Shown: positions 1 through 9,110 of the stretch, piece after piece
Numbering within the stretch: the first letter of the stretch is position 1
Layout: every line of letters starts with the position of its first letter
From: Chloroflexota bacterium
GTDB taxonomy: Bacteria; Chloroflexota; Anaerolineae; DTLA01
DNA length: 64,000 nucleotides
Direction of reading: 5' to 3'
NCBI GenBank assembly: GCA_014874485.1
Contig: JADBJK010000063.1
Span: 1-64,000 of the forward strand
Notes under the pieces: generated by a model
What the model saw: only the letters and a program-made list of their open reading frames with translations
What the model was told of the DNA's origin: nothing
Databases searched by the model: none
Position numbers and translations under genes: made by a program

Positions 1-129
1 ACGCCAACAACCGCGCAGGGTGCGCGGTGAGCGGCCGGAGATTTGGAGCGCGAAGGGCGCGAAACCCCACGAAAGGCACGAAATGGATTCGCGTCTTTCG
101 CGTTCTTTCGCGGCTTTCGTGTTCCGACC

Positions 130-430
130 CCTCTGCGTGTCATTGCGAAGCATCTCGGTTGCGGAGATTCTTCGCGGCTTCGCCGCTCAGAATGACAGTT
201 CCATGCTGTCATGCTGAGCGAAGCGAAGCATCTCGGCTCACGAGATTCTTCGGCGCTTCGCGCCTCAGTAGGGACAATTCATGAATTGTCCCTACGGGCG
301 CCACGCACCCTCGCAATGACAATCCCTACCTGTCATTGCGAGCGACGCCATCCCCACGTGCGACGCACCTCGGAGGTGCGTCGCACGTGGCCCGGCTGGA
401 TGGCTTCTCTGCACCCTCGCAATGACCGCG
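130..430. repeat. Intergenic repeat mosaic at left edge
   Basis: No credible gene is seen in the first 454 bases. The stretch is built from modules that recur between genes throughout the window: a segment reading roughly tcattgcgag/gaagcatctcg/cagaatgacag, a perfect 28-nt palindrome centred on AATTCATGAATT (268-295), and a perfect 35-nt palindrome with arms CACGTGCGACGCACCTC (355-389). The short reading frames across it translate repeat words and should not be called genes. Bases 1-129 show nothing recognisable. Confidence 0.85.
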
Positions 431-454
431 GGCAATCTTGTTCGCGGCCGGCCC

Positions 455-847
455 CTAGGCGAGGGCGATTTCCTGCGCGTTCTCCCACACGCCGTGGATG
501 TTGCAGTACGACGTGGCGATGATGGTGCCGGGCTGCGAAATCTTCATCCCAAAGGTGGCCTTGTGGTGGGTGTACACCGGGCCCTGGTTGGGGCCGTCGG
601 TGGATTCGCCGTGGGCGGTGAACTCAAAGGTGCCCACGTGGAACGGGAACTTGGCGCCCTGGGGCATGAAGTACACGGTGATCCACCGGATGTGGTGCTC
701 GGTGGTGTTGGGGTGGGCGATCTCCTTGCCGATGGTAACGGTTACGTCAAAGAACTCGCCCGCCTTGACCGCCGTCGGAGCCTCAATGACCGGAACGTGC
801 TTCTCGGTCTTCCAGTCTGCCTGCTTGACGATGTCCGCCAGTTTCAT
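455..847 (-). CDS. Class II superoxide reductase (neelaredoxin type)
   Basis: A 130-residue protein of the desulfoferrodoxin iron-binding family, which reduces superoxide to peroxide in the cytoplasm of anaerobes without making O2. It has only the catalytic centre II domain. The expected Fe ligands are visible: the Glu15-Lys-His17 segment, His45 (HPNTTEHH), His51 or His52, then Cys115 and His118 in SYCNIHG. There is no N-terminal rubredoxin-like Cys domain, so this is the neelaredoxin form. I chose the start at 847 because GGAGGTGCAG precedes that ATG and the conserved domain begins there; the frame stays open further upstream without similarity. It appears to be a single-gene unit with its own promoter just upstream. 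Confidence 0.93.
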   Translation of the reverse strand: MKLADIVKQADWKTEKHVPVIEAPTAVKAGEFFDVTVTIGKEIAHPNTTEHHIRWITVYFMPQGAKFPFHVGTFEFTAHGESTDGPNQGPVYTHHKATFGMKISQPGTIIATSYCNIHGVWENAQEIALA

Positions 848-914
848 CCTGCACCTCCTTGCGTGTGTGAAAGATACCTTTTGAGAGTAGGTTTGTTTTG
901 TTTTCCGCCAGCCC

Positions 915-943
915 ATCATAGCACAAGAGCGGCGGACGTACAA
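915..943 (-). promoter_or_regulatory. Sigma70-type promoter for superoxide reductase
   Basis: On the minus strand TTGTAC (943-938) and TATGAT (920-915) are separated by 17 bases, giving a leader of about 60 nt before the ATG at 847. It also lies just downstream of the stop of the ATPase gene that reads in the same direction. Confidence 0.6.
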
Positions 944-953
944 GTGCGAGATC

Positions 954-1677
<724 letters not shown>

Positions 1678-1688
<11 letters not shown>

Positions 1689-2529
1689 AGGCGGTCTTCC
1701 TTTCTATGTACGCCACTACCCGCGACGCGAACAGCGTCATGACCAGGTAGAGCAAGGCTACCATCGTCCAGGTTTCCAGCGACATGAACGAACTGGACAT
1801 GAACTCGCGCCCGCGGCGGGTCATGTCGGACACGGCCACCACCGACACCAGCGACGAGTCCTTCAGCAGCGCCACGAACTCGTTGCCCACCGGCGGCAGG
1901 ATGACCCGCACAGCCTGGGGCAGGATGACGTAGCGCATGGCCTGGAAGTAGGACATCCCCAGCGAGCGGGCCGCTTCCATCTGCCCCTTGGAGATGCTCT
2001 GGATGCCCGCGCGGTAGATTTCCGACATGTACGCGCCGTAGCAGATGGTGAGGCCGGCCACGGCCATCACGAACGGGTCCGGCTTCACGTCCACCAGCCA
2101 CTGGCCCGCCCCGTGCAGCGAAGGCGAGAGTTTTATCAGCCACGCCCCGACGCCGTCCAGCACCTGCGGGAACGCGAAGTACAGGAACAGCAACTGCACC
2201 AGCAGCGGGATGCCGCGGATGATTTCCACGTACAGCGACGCGATGCCGTGGATGAGCCAGTTCTTCGCCAGCCGCCCCAGGCCGCCGATGAGGCCAACGA
2301 CGAGGATGAACGCGAACGAGATGACCGTGATGCGCACGGTAACCCCGATGCCGTCGCGCAAGAAGAGGACGATTCGCAGGAATGGGTCGGGCTTGACGAA
2401 GACCAGAAGGGACACCACGCCCACCACGGCGAGGACCAGGAACCACCACGTGTCAAAGCGTTCGCGCTCTTTCGGCAGGGTCGCGGCCTTTGCTTCTAAG
2501 GTTCTCTCTAGTCGTTCAACATCTGGCAC
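1678..2529 (-). CDS. Polar amino acid ABC transporter permease (HisM/GlnP type)
   Basis: A 283-residue inner-membrane permease with about five or six hydrophobic segments. It has the PAAT permease signatures [20 protein letters not shown], where the subunit meets the path of the substrate, and the ATPase-contacting EAA loop [21 protein letters not shown]. It begins at a GTG (2529) preceded by GAGAGG. It lies 28 bases after the DppC-like gene and overlaps the start of the GlnQ-like gene. Together with that ATPase and the N-terminal half of the chimeric binding protein it would form a complete amino acid importer. The substrate cannot be told from sequence. Confidence 0.9.
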
Positions 2530-2557
2530 TTGTGCACCTCTCTCTTCGCGGAGTTGC

Positions 2558-3466
2558 CTAGACTCGCAGCCTGGGATCCAGGGCGTCGCGCAGGCCGTCG
2601 CCCAGCAGGTTGAACCCCAGCACCGTCATCATGATGGCCAGGCCGGGGAAGATGACGATGTGCGGCGCGGTGAAGACGGACCCGCGGCCCTGGCCCAGCA
2701 TGGCGCCCCATTCGGGCGTGGGCGGGCGCGCGCCCAGGCCCAGGAAACTGAGGCCGGCGGCGTCCAGGATGGCCGTGGCGATGCCCAGCGTGCCCTGCAC
2801 GATGAGCGGCGTGAGGCAGTTGGGCAGGACGTTGCGGAACAGGATGCGCGTGGGCGGCACGCCGATGGCCCGCGCCGCCAGTACGTAGTCCTGCTCCTTC
2901 ACCGACAGCACCGACGCCCGCACGATACGGGCGTACACCGGAATGGACACGAAGGCGATGGCGTACAGCATGTTCATCAGACCAGGGCCGAGGATGGCGA
3001 CCACGGCGATGGCCAACAGCAGGCTGGGGAACGCCAGCAAGATGTCCATCACGCGCATGATGAGGTCATCCACCCAGCCGCCCTTGTACCCTGCGACGGC
3101 CCCCAGCAACGCCCCGACGACGATGGCCAGCGACACCGAGACGATGCCGATTTGCAGCGAGATCCGCGCCCCGAAGATGATGCGGCTCAGAATGTCGCGG
3201 CCCACCTCGTCCATCCCCATCCAGTGCTGGGCCGACGGGGGCTGGCGGCGCAAGAGAAGTTCTTGCTCAAGGGGGTCGTAGGGGGCCAGTTGCTCGGCGA
3301 AGATGGCGCAGATGAGGAGCAGGCCCAGGATAACCATGCCCGCGATGGCCAGGCGGTTGCGCACCAGGCGGCGCAGCGCGTCCAGATACAGCGTCGTCTG
3401 GGGCGGCAGTTGCAGTTCGGCGGCGCGGGGTTTTGCGGCTGGGATGGATCCAGGTGTGTCGGCCAT
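2558..3466 (-). CDS. Dipeptide/oligopeptide ABC transporter permease (DppC type)
   Basis: A 302-residue membrane protein of the DppC/OppC family. It has a cytoplasmic N-terminal tail, a first membrane segment near residues 40-60, the family motif HWMGMDEVGRDILSR, the EAA loop around ARAIGVPPTRILFRNVLPN, and the C-terminal PEWGAML region. It follows the DppB-like gene by three bases, the normal B-C order. No OppD/OppF-type ATPase is encoded near it; the next genes downstream are a PAAT permease and ATPase. It could pair with a peptide ATPase encoded elsewhere. Confidence 0.92.
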   Translation of the reverse strand: MADTPGSIPAAKPRAAELQLPPQTTLYLDALRRLVRNRLAIAGMVILGLLLICAIFAEQLAPYDPLEQELLLRRQPPSAQHWMGMDEVGRDILSRIIFGARISLQIGIVSVSLAIVVGALLGAVAGYKGGWVDDLIMRVMDILLAFPSLLLAIAVVAILGPGLMNMLYAIAFVSIPVYARIVRASVLSVKEQDYVLAARAIGVPPTRILFRNVLPNCLTPLIVQGTLGIATAILDAAGLSFLGLGARPPTPEWGAMLGQGRGSVFTAPHIVIFPGLAIMMTVLGFNLLGDGLRDALDPRLRV

Positions 3467-3469
3467 GGC

Positions 3470-4549
3470 CTAACTCCCGTACCGGATGCGCGGATCTAGG
3501 TAGGCGTAGGAGATGTCCACCAGCAGGTTGACGAAGACGAAGATGAGGGCGATGACCAGCACCGTGCCCTGCACCACCGGATAATCGCGGGCCAGGATGC
3601 GGTCCACTACCAGCCGGCCCATCCCCGGCCACGAGAAGATGGTCTCGGTGAGAATCGCGCCGCCGAGAAGGGAGCCGAACTGCAGCCCGATGACGGTGAT
3701 CACCGGCAGGAAGGCGTTCTTCATGGCGTGGCCGAAGAGGACGACGCGCTCGCTCAGCCCCTTGGCCCGCGCCGTGCGGATGTAGTCCTCGCCCAGCACT
3801 TCCAACAGGCTGGAGCGGGTCATGCGGGCGATGATGGCCGCCGGAATGCTCCCCAACGCCAGCGATGGCAGGACGAGGTGCTTGAGCGCATCCCACAGCG
3901 CCTTGCCGTTGCCCGTCAGAATGGCCGTCAGGATGTAGAAGTTGGACAGGAAATCGGTGATGGGTTTGAGTTTGTACTGCCAGGTGCCCTCGGCCACGCC
4001 CGCTAGGAAGAAATCCGTGAGGCTCTGGAGTTCCACGCCGACGGTGAGGCGACCCGACGGCGGCAGCCACTTGAGTTTGAACCCGAAAATGTACATCAGG
4101 ATGAGGCCGAGCCAGAACACGGGCATGGACACGCCCACGAGCGCCCCCACCATCGTGCCCAGGTCTATCACGGTGTTGTGATAGTAGGCCGAGATGATGC
4201 CCGCGATGATGCCGATAATACAGGCGAGGAACATGGCCCCAAAGGTGAGTTCCACCGTGGCGGGCAGCCGCTGCATGAGTTCCACGGTTACCTTCTCGTT
4301 GGTGCGGATGGCGCGGCCCAGGTCGCCGTGGAGGATGTTGGTGAGGTAACGCCAGAACTGCACGTGGATGGGGTCGTTGAGGCCCATGGCCTCGCGGAAC
4401 CGTGCGATGGACTCCTCGGTGGCGTGTTCACCCAACATAATGCGCGCGGGGTCGCCGGGGATGAGGCGCAGCATGGAGAACGTGATGACCAGGATGCCGA
4501 GTAGAACCGGCACAAGCAGGACGAGCCTTTGCGCGATGTATCGGGTCAC
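3470..4549 (-). CDS. Dipeptide/oligopeptide ABC transporter permease (DppB type)
   Basis: A 359-residue inner-membrane permease of the DppB/OppB family. The N-terminal TM segment and the motif RLIPGDPARIMLGEHAT are typical, as are the EAA-loop region RTARAKGLSERVVLFGHAMKNA and the C-terminal DPRIRYGS. It is about 20 residues longer than E. coli DppB because of a periplasmic insertion around residues 165-225. It begins 74 bases after the chimeric binding-protein gene, with a strong stem-loop between them, and runs straight into dppC. Confidence 0.92.
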   Translation of the reverse strand: MTRYIAQRLVLLVPVLLGILVITFSMLRLIPGDPARIMLGEHATEESIARFREAMGLNDPIHVQFWRYLTNILHGDLGRAIRTNEKVTVELMQRLPATVELTFGAMFLACIIGIIAGIISAYYHNTVIDLGTMVGALVGVSMPVFWLGLILMYIFGFKLKWLPPSGRLTVGVELQSLTDFFLAGVAEGTWQYKLKPITDFLSNFYILTAILTGNGKALWDALKHLVLPSLALGSIPAAIIARMTRSSLLEVLGEDYIRTARAKGLSERVVLFGHAMKNAFLPVITVIGLQFGSLLGGAILTETIFSWPGMGRLVVDRILARDYPVVQGTVLVIALIFVFVNLLVDISYAYLDPRIRYGS

Positions 4550-4566
4550 CCTACCCTCCGTTAGGG

Positions 4567-4607
4567 GACCAGACCTCCGAGGTCTGGGGGACCTCGGAGG
4601 TCTGGTC
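4567..4607. repeat. Perfect 18-bp stem-loop between binding-protein and permease genes
   Basis: Bases 4567-4584 (GACCAGACCTCCGAGGTC) are perfectly complementary to 4590-4607, leaving a 5-base loop. There is no T-run, so it is not an ordinary terminator. Such intercistronic stems after a binding-protein gene often protect the upstream mRNA from 3' decay, which would raise binding-protein output over permease. That role is an inference from position. Confidence 0.75.
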
Positions 4608-4623
4608 AGAGTTACCTTTGGGC

Positions 4624-6996
4624 CTATTCTCCCTTGAAGCCGCCGAAGAAGTAGCCCCAGTAGAAGAAGTCACCGGTATGGCCCACATGGTACGGATTGG
4701 CCTTGTCCCACCAGCGCTCAAAGTTGAAGATCACCGCATCGGCATTGAAGTCGGTGCCATCGGTGAACTTCACGCCCTTGCGCAGGTGGAAGGTCCACTC
4801 CAGGCCGTCCGCGGAGACTTCGTACTTCTCGGCCAGGACGGGAACCACCTCCACGGTGCCGGGCTTGAAGCCGAGCAGGCCCTGGAGAATCTGCTGGCAG
4901 ACCATGAAGGACTCGCCGTCGGTCTCGTCGGCCGGGTCCAGACCCACGGAGTCGCCGCTGCGGGCGAAGATGAGGGTGTCCTTGCCGGCCACTTCAGCCG
5001 TGGAGAAGTCCTCCAGGGACAGCGGGCTGGGGAGCACGCCCTTGACGGCCTTGCTGAAGACGAGGCCGCTGCTGTTGTGCACCACCGGCACCGCCGGCAC
5101 CAGGTCGTGGATGAGTTGGTTGGCCTGGTCGTAGATCTTCTGGCGCTCGGCGGGATCCATGGTGCTGGCGCCCTTGTCCAGAATCTCTACGATCTCCGGG
5201 AAGGTGGGGCCGAAGGACTTGTCCGCGCCCTTGCCGAAGAAGACATCCAGGAAGTTGGTCGCGTCGGCGTAGTCGGCCATCCAGCCCAGCATGAACAGGT
5301 CCGCCTCGCCCGCTGCCACCTTGTCCAGGTACACGCCCCAGTCGTAGGTTACGATCTCGGTCTCAATGCCGACTTTCTTCAGGTCGGCCTGGATCGCCTC
5401 GCCTACCTTCGCGGGGGTTGGGTAGTAGCCGCGGGACACGGGCATGACCCACAGCGTGGTCTTGAAGCCGTTGGGATAGCCCGCCTTCGCCAGCAGTTCC
5501 TTGGCCTTGGCCGGATCATACGGGTAATCCTGGAGATTCGGCGAGTGGCCGAAGACCGGCGGCGGCACGAACTGGGTCGCCACCTGGGCGGTCGGCGGGT
5601 ACAGGGCCTTCACGATGGCTTCCTTGTTGATGGCGTGGGCGATGGCCTGGCGCACCTCCAGTTTGTCAAAGGGCTCGTGCGCGCGGTTGATGCCCAGGTA
5701 GCCGATGTTGAACGGCGGACGGGCGAAGACCTGGAGGTTGGGATCGGCCTGGGCGGTCGGGAAGTCGTCCGGCGCCAGGTTGTCCAGCCCGTCCACGGTG
5801 CCCGCCTGGAGTTCCAGGAGCCGAGCGGGGGCTTCTTTGACGACGCGGAAGACCAGGTTCTTGAGTTTCGGCGCGCCGCCCCAGTAGTTGGGGTTCGCCA
5901 CCAGCGTGATGTGGTCGTCCGGTACCCATTCCTTGAGCATGAATGGGCCGGTGCCGACGGGGTTCTTGAACAGGTCTCCACCGCCGTTGAACTTCTTGAT
6001 GACCTCCGGGCTCAGGAACGAGAAGGCGTTGAAGGCCAGTTTCTGGGTGAAGGCGACATCCGGCCGGTTCAGGTAGATCTTGACCGTGTAGTCGTCCACC
6101 TTCTCAATGTAGCGGACCAGGCTGTTCTTGGTCGGGTCGGGCGCAGGGATTTCCGCAGCGGGGGGCGCTGCCAGCCACTTCTGCTCCAACTGGGCGATGA
6201 TCCCCTTGTCCATGACCGCCTTCAAGCCCTTGTTGATGGCCGCCAGGATTTCGGGCGCGTTCTTGCGGACGGCGATGCCGTAGAACTCATCGGTGAAGGG
6301 CTTGCCGACCGATTTGATCTTGCCTGCATACTTGGCCACGTAGCCGGTTACCAGCGGGTTGTCGGCGACCACGGCGTCAATCTGGCCGTTGATGAGGTCC
6401 AGGAAGGCCAGGTCCACGGTGTCGTAGTTCTTCAGCGTGGCGCCCTGGATTTTCTCCACCTCAATGGCGCCGGTGGTGCCCAGTTGAGCGCCCACCACTT
6501 TGCCCGCCAAGTCCGCCGGGCCGTTGATGCGGGTCTCATCCGTGCGCACCGCGATGAGTTGGCCGGCGTTGTAGTACGGATCCGAGAAGTCAAACTGCTG
6601 TTTGCGCTCCTCGGTGATGGTCATCGCCGAGCACGCAGCGTCGTACTGGCCCGCGGCCATGCCCGCCAAGAGCGAGTCCCACGCCACGTTGACGAATTCC
6701 ACCTCAAACCCCGCTTCGGCAGCGATGGCTTTCATCAGGTCAATGTCAAACCCGACGATCTCCTTGGTCTGCTCATCCACGTACTCAAACGGGGGCCAGG
6801 TGGCATCCGTCGCCACGGTGATCTTCATGGGAGCCTTGGTCGGCTCAGGCGTCGGCGTAGGCGCGGGCGTGGGCGTGGGCTTGGCCTGGTACGGCGGGGG
6901 CGCCGTCGGCGTGGGCTTGGCCCCGCAGGCCCCGAGCATGGTAACCACTGTTACAACGACCAGTAGCACGGTTAGCCATTTGTGTTTCCCGAACAT
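4624..6996 (-). CDS. Chimeric lipoprotein: amino-acid-binding domain fused to a circularly permuted DppA-type domain
   Basis: A 790-residue exported lipoprotein. Residues 1-24 are a signal with lipobox LGAC (Cys24), then a Pro/Thr linker to about 56. Residues 57-277 are a complete family 3 (GlnH/HisJ-like) solute-binding domain, beginning ITVATDATWPPFEY and including GFDIDLMKAIA. Residues from about 287 to 672 match the middle and C-terminal part of family 5 (DppA) proteins (VGTGPFMLKEW, NPNYWGG, VRQAIAHAINKEA, PYDPAKAKELL). Residues 673-790 match the N-terminal part of the same family (DTLIFARSGDSVGLDPADETDG, LAEKYEVSADGLEWTFHLRKGVKF). The DppA order is therefore middle-C-N, a circular permutation with the break at the FGGFKG region. 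First gene of an operon with both permease types. A tandem duplication followed by deletion, or a misassembly, could explain it. Confidence 0.88.
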   Translation of the reverse strand: MFGKHKWLTVLLVVVTVVTMLGACGAKPTPTAPPPYQAKPTPTPAPTPTPEPTKAPMKITVATDATWPPFEYVDEQTKEIVGFDIDLMKAIAAEAGFEVEFVNVAWDSLLAGMAAGQYDAACSAMTITEERKQQFDFSDPYYNAGQLIAVRTDETRINGPADLAGKVVGAQLGTTGAIEVEKIQGATLKNYDTVDLAFLDLINGQIDAVVADNPLVTGYVAKYAGKIKSVGKPFTDEFYGIAVRKNAPEILAAINKGLKAVMDKGIIAQLEQKWLAAPPAAEIPAPDPTKNSLVRYIEKVDDYTVKIYLNRPDVAFTQKLAFNAFSFLSPEVIKKFNGGGDLFKNPVGTGPFMLKEWVPDDHITLVANPNYWGGAPKLKNLVFRVVKEAPARLLELQAGTVDGLDNLAPDDFPTAQADPNLQVFARPPFNIGYLGINRAHEPFDKLEVRQAIAHAINKEAIVKALYPPTAQVATQFVPPPVFGHSPNLQDYPYDPAKAKELLAKAGYPNGFKTTLWVMPVSRGYYPTPAKVGEAIQADLKKVGIETEIVTYDWGVYLDKVAAGEADLFMLGWMADYADATNFLDVFFGKGADKSFGPTFPEIVEILDKGASTMDPAERQKIYDQANQLIHDLVPAVPVVHNSSGLVFSKAVKGVLPSPLSLEDFSTAEVAGKDTLIFARSGDSVGLDPADETDGESFMVCQQILQGLLGFKPGTVEVVPVLAEKYEVSADGLEWTFHLRKGVKFTDGTDFNADAVIFNFERWWDKANPYHVGHTGDFFYWGYFFGGFKGE

Positions 6997-7276
6997 GCTG
7001 TCTCTCCTCCTCTACGGTACTAAAATGGGGGTAACCGGTTTCCTAGGAATCTCAAGGTAACCTTTGGGCATCACCTCCCTTCACGAACGGAAAACCGAAA
7101 CGACCGTCGTGTCCCAGACACAGAGTCCTGAATCTGGATTCCGATTCCCGCGAATCGGCAACATCGGTGAATGCCGCGTCGTTGCGACGAGGAGACTGCG
7201 CCGTTGGAGCCTGCGCCCGATAGGGTTCGTCGTGGTGCCGGATCGGGCGAGCCGGCGCGTCCGGGACGCGTACCAA
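6997..7276 (-). promoter_or_regulatory. Long structured leader with mini-ORF upstream of the chimeric binding protein
   Basis: About 275 transcribed bases without a gene. Minus-strand features: a 7-bp stem CCGATTC/GAATCGG at about 7138-7155; the block GAAGGGAGGTGAT, of which GGAGGTGAT complements the 3' tail of 16S rRNA; then a 19-codon frame (7071-7012, MPKGYLEIPRKPVTPILVP) whose TAG stop abuts the gene's own Shine-Dalgarno TAGAGGAGGAGAG. Both blocks recur in the livK leader. The SD-to-ATG spacing for the mini-ORF is only two bases, so its translation is uncertain. Confidence 0.5.
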
Positions 7277-7305
7277 GTATATATCACACTCCTGCTGATT
7301 GTCAA
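7277..7305 (-). promoter_or_regulatory. Promoter of the chimeric transporter operon
   Basis: Minus strand TTGACA (7305-7300), then a 16-base spacer and TATATA (7283-7278), or 17 bases and ATATAC. It is the best promoter in the 440-base gap and would start the long leader described above. Confidence 0.7.
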
Positions 7306-7439
7306 GCATCCGCCGCGATGCGTTCCAAAACCGCAGGGCGGCTCACGGTGCAACGCGCTTACTGAAGTGCGCGGCACCCGTGAGCGGGCAGGAATGCGAA
7401 CCCGCCCACGCGGCTGCGACGGGCGACGCGGCGGGACCT

Positions 7440-8336
7440 CTAGGCCGCCGTCCGCGCCCAGAGCATTCGGTTGTCGGCGAAGATCACGTCCAGCCGACCC
7501 TGCGCACGGAGCCAGGCAGCGCACGCCAGCACCGTGGTCTGGGCCAGACAGTACTGCGCGATCTGGTTGAGCGTCGCGCCCAGGGCGTCCATGACGGCCT
7601 TCACCAGGTCGCCCGTGGACGCGGGAGCCGCGCACGCCCCCAGGATGGTGTCCGCGATGGCGAGCAGGCGGTCGGCGTTGGCGCGGCACTCGGCGGCGGG
7701 GTCGGCCAGGGCCGGGCCGTGGCCGGGCGCGAAGTGCGCGTAGGGCATCTCCGGCAGGCGGCGGAGCGTGTCCAGTGCGCGCTCCACGTCGGCGCAGAAG
7801 GGAATCGGGTGCTTCGCCAGGGTCTCGCTTGGGAAGAACACGTCGCCGCAGAACAGCGTCCCGCCGAAGGCGTAGCCCACCTGATTGGGCGCGTGGCCGG
7901 CGAGCGCCACGACCTGAACCGGAATGCCCCCCACATCTAGCGGGCCGGGTTCCACCAGGGCGCTAACGCGGCACGGCGCGGCCAGCGTGAACTTGCCCAG
8001 GAGTTCGGGCACTGGCGCCGCGCCCGAGAACAGGAACTGCGGCTCCAGGTACGGGTTCTCCACGATGGCCGCTTCCAGCGCAGGGGCGTACACGGGAACC
8101 CCGAATCGCTCGGCGATGGCGCTAGCCCCGCCGAAGTGATCGGCGTGGGCATGGGTCAGGAGCAGCGCAACGGGCCGCGCTTGCAACTCGGCCAGCGCCC
8201 GGGCCACGCGGCGGGCCGTGTCGGCGTCCAGCCCGGCATCCACGATGAGCGCCCGGCCGTCGGCGATGATGAGGCCCGTATTGGACCCCGACGGGATCAG
8301 GTACGTGCTCTCCGTGAGTTCCAGTGTTGCGGTCAT
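7440..8336 (-). CDS. Metallo-beta-lactamase-fold hydrolase
   Basis: A 298-residue cytoplasmic enzyme of the MBL superfamily. The metal motif THAHADHFGG (HxHxDH) and a second histidine region VVALAGHAPNQVGYA are present, with GDVFFPSE supplying the bridging Asp. The C-terminal about 80 residues form a helical, winged-helix-like tail seen in hydrolases such as the glyoxalase II or LACTB2-like branch. The ATG at 8336 is preferred over a GTG at 8348 because GGAG lies eight bases before the ATG. It follows the liv operon but is separated from it by a terminator. The substrate is not predictable. Confidence 0.85.
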   Translation of the reverse strand: MTATLELTESTYLIPSGSNTGLIIADGRALIVDAGLDADTARRVARALAELQARPVALLLTHAHADHFGGASAIAERFGVPVYAPALEAAIVENPYLEPQFLFSGAAPVPELLGKFTLAAPCRVSALVEPGPLDVGGIPVQVVALAGHAPNQVGYAFGGTLFCGDVFFPSETLAKHPIPFCADVERALDTLRRLPEMPYAHFAPGHGPALADPAAECRANADRLLAIADTILGACAAPASTGDLVKAVMDALGATLNQIAQYCLAQTTVLACAAWLRAQGRLDVIFADNRMLWARTAA

Positions 8337-8348
8337 GCCTGGCTCCAC

Positions 8349-8379
8349 AAAAAACGCCCCGGCCGTTTCACCGGGGCGT
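8349..8379 (-). terminator. Rho-independent terminator of the liv operon
   Basis: On the minus strand a 9-bp GC-rich stem, ACGCCCCGG with CCGGGGCGT, is followed directly by TTTTTT (8354-8349). It lies 21 bases after the livF stop and just before the hydrolase start, so it closes the livKHMGF transcript. Confidence 0.9.
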
Positions 8380-8399
8380 GGGTGTGAATTCCGGTGAAA

Positions 8400-9110
8400 C
8401 TAGGTTTCGCCCAGATAGGCCTTCTTGACCTGGGGGTTGTCTCGCAGTTCCTGGGCGGTGCCCTCCAGGACAATGCGGCCCGTTTCCAGCACGTAGCCTC
8501 GGTGTGCGATGGACAGGGCCATGTTGGCGTTCTGCTCCACCAGCAGGATGCTGGTCCCCTGCGAGTTGATCTCCTGGATGATGGAGAAGATTTCCTCCAC
8601 CAGGATGGGCGCCAGGCCCATGGAGGGCTCGTCCAGCAAGAGCAAGGTGGGGCGGGACATGAGTCCGCGGCCCATGGCCAGCATCTGCTGCTCGCCGCCG
8701 GAGAGGGTGCCCCCCAACTGGTTCAGGCGTTCCTTCAGGCGTGGGAACGAGGCGAAGACACGCTCGCGGCTGCGGGCGATCTCGGCCGGGTTGGTGCGGG
8801 TGTAGGCGCCCATGTCCAGGTTCTCGGCCACGGTGAGCGGCGCGAAGATCTTGCGGCCCTCCGGCACCTGGACGATGCCCAGGTGCACGATGTCGTGGGC
8901 GCGCATCTTGGTGATCTCCTGCCCCTTGAAGCGGATGGAGCCTTCGCGCGGGCGCAAGAGGCCCGAGATCGTGTTCAGCGTGGTGGACTTGCCGGCGCCA
9001 TTGGCCCCGATGAGGGTAACGATTTCACCCTGTTCCAAATGGAAGGAGATGCCCTGAAGGGCATGAATCGCGCCGTAGTACACGTGGAGGTTTTCCACTT
9101 CAAGAAGCAT
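8400..9110 (-). CDS. livF: Branched-chain amino acid ABC transporter ATP-binding protein LivF
   Basis: A 236-residue ATPase of the HAAT family. Walker A GANGAGKST at about residues 35-43, signature LSGGEQQMLAMGRGL, Walker B LLLDEPSMGLAP and H-loop VEQNANMAL are all present, and the short C-terminus is characteristic of LivF rather than LivG. The frame is open far upstream, but MLLEVENLHVYYG at 9110 is the domain start; it overlaps the livG stop by 11 bases. Last gene of livK-H-M-G-F. In Chloroflexota such systems may carry branched-chain amino acids, or amides or urea. Confidence 0.93.
   Translation of the reverse strand: MLLEVENLHVYYGAIHALQGISFHLEQGEIVTLIGANGAGKSTTLNTISGLLRPREGSIRFKGQEITKMRAHDIVHLGIVQVPEGRKIFAPLTVAENLDMGAYTRTNPAEIARSRERVFASFPRLKERLNQLGGTLSGGEQQMLAMGRGLMSRPTLLLLDEPSMGLAPILVEEIFSIIQEINSQGTSILLVEQNANMALSIAHRGYVLETGRIVLEGTAQELRDNPQVKKAYLGET

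Noticed and set aside
4618-6966. A 782-codon open frame antisense to the chimeric receptor
   Set aside because: It mirrors the high GC third positions of the real gene, has no ribosome site and no recognisable domain.
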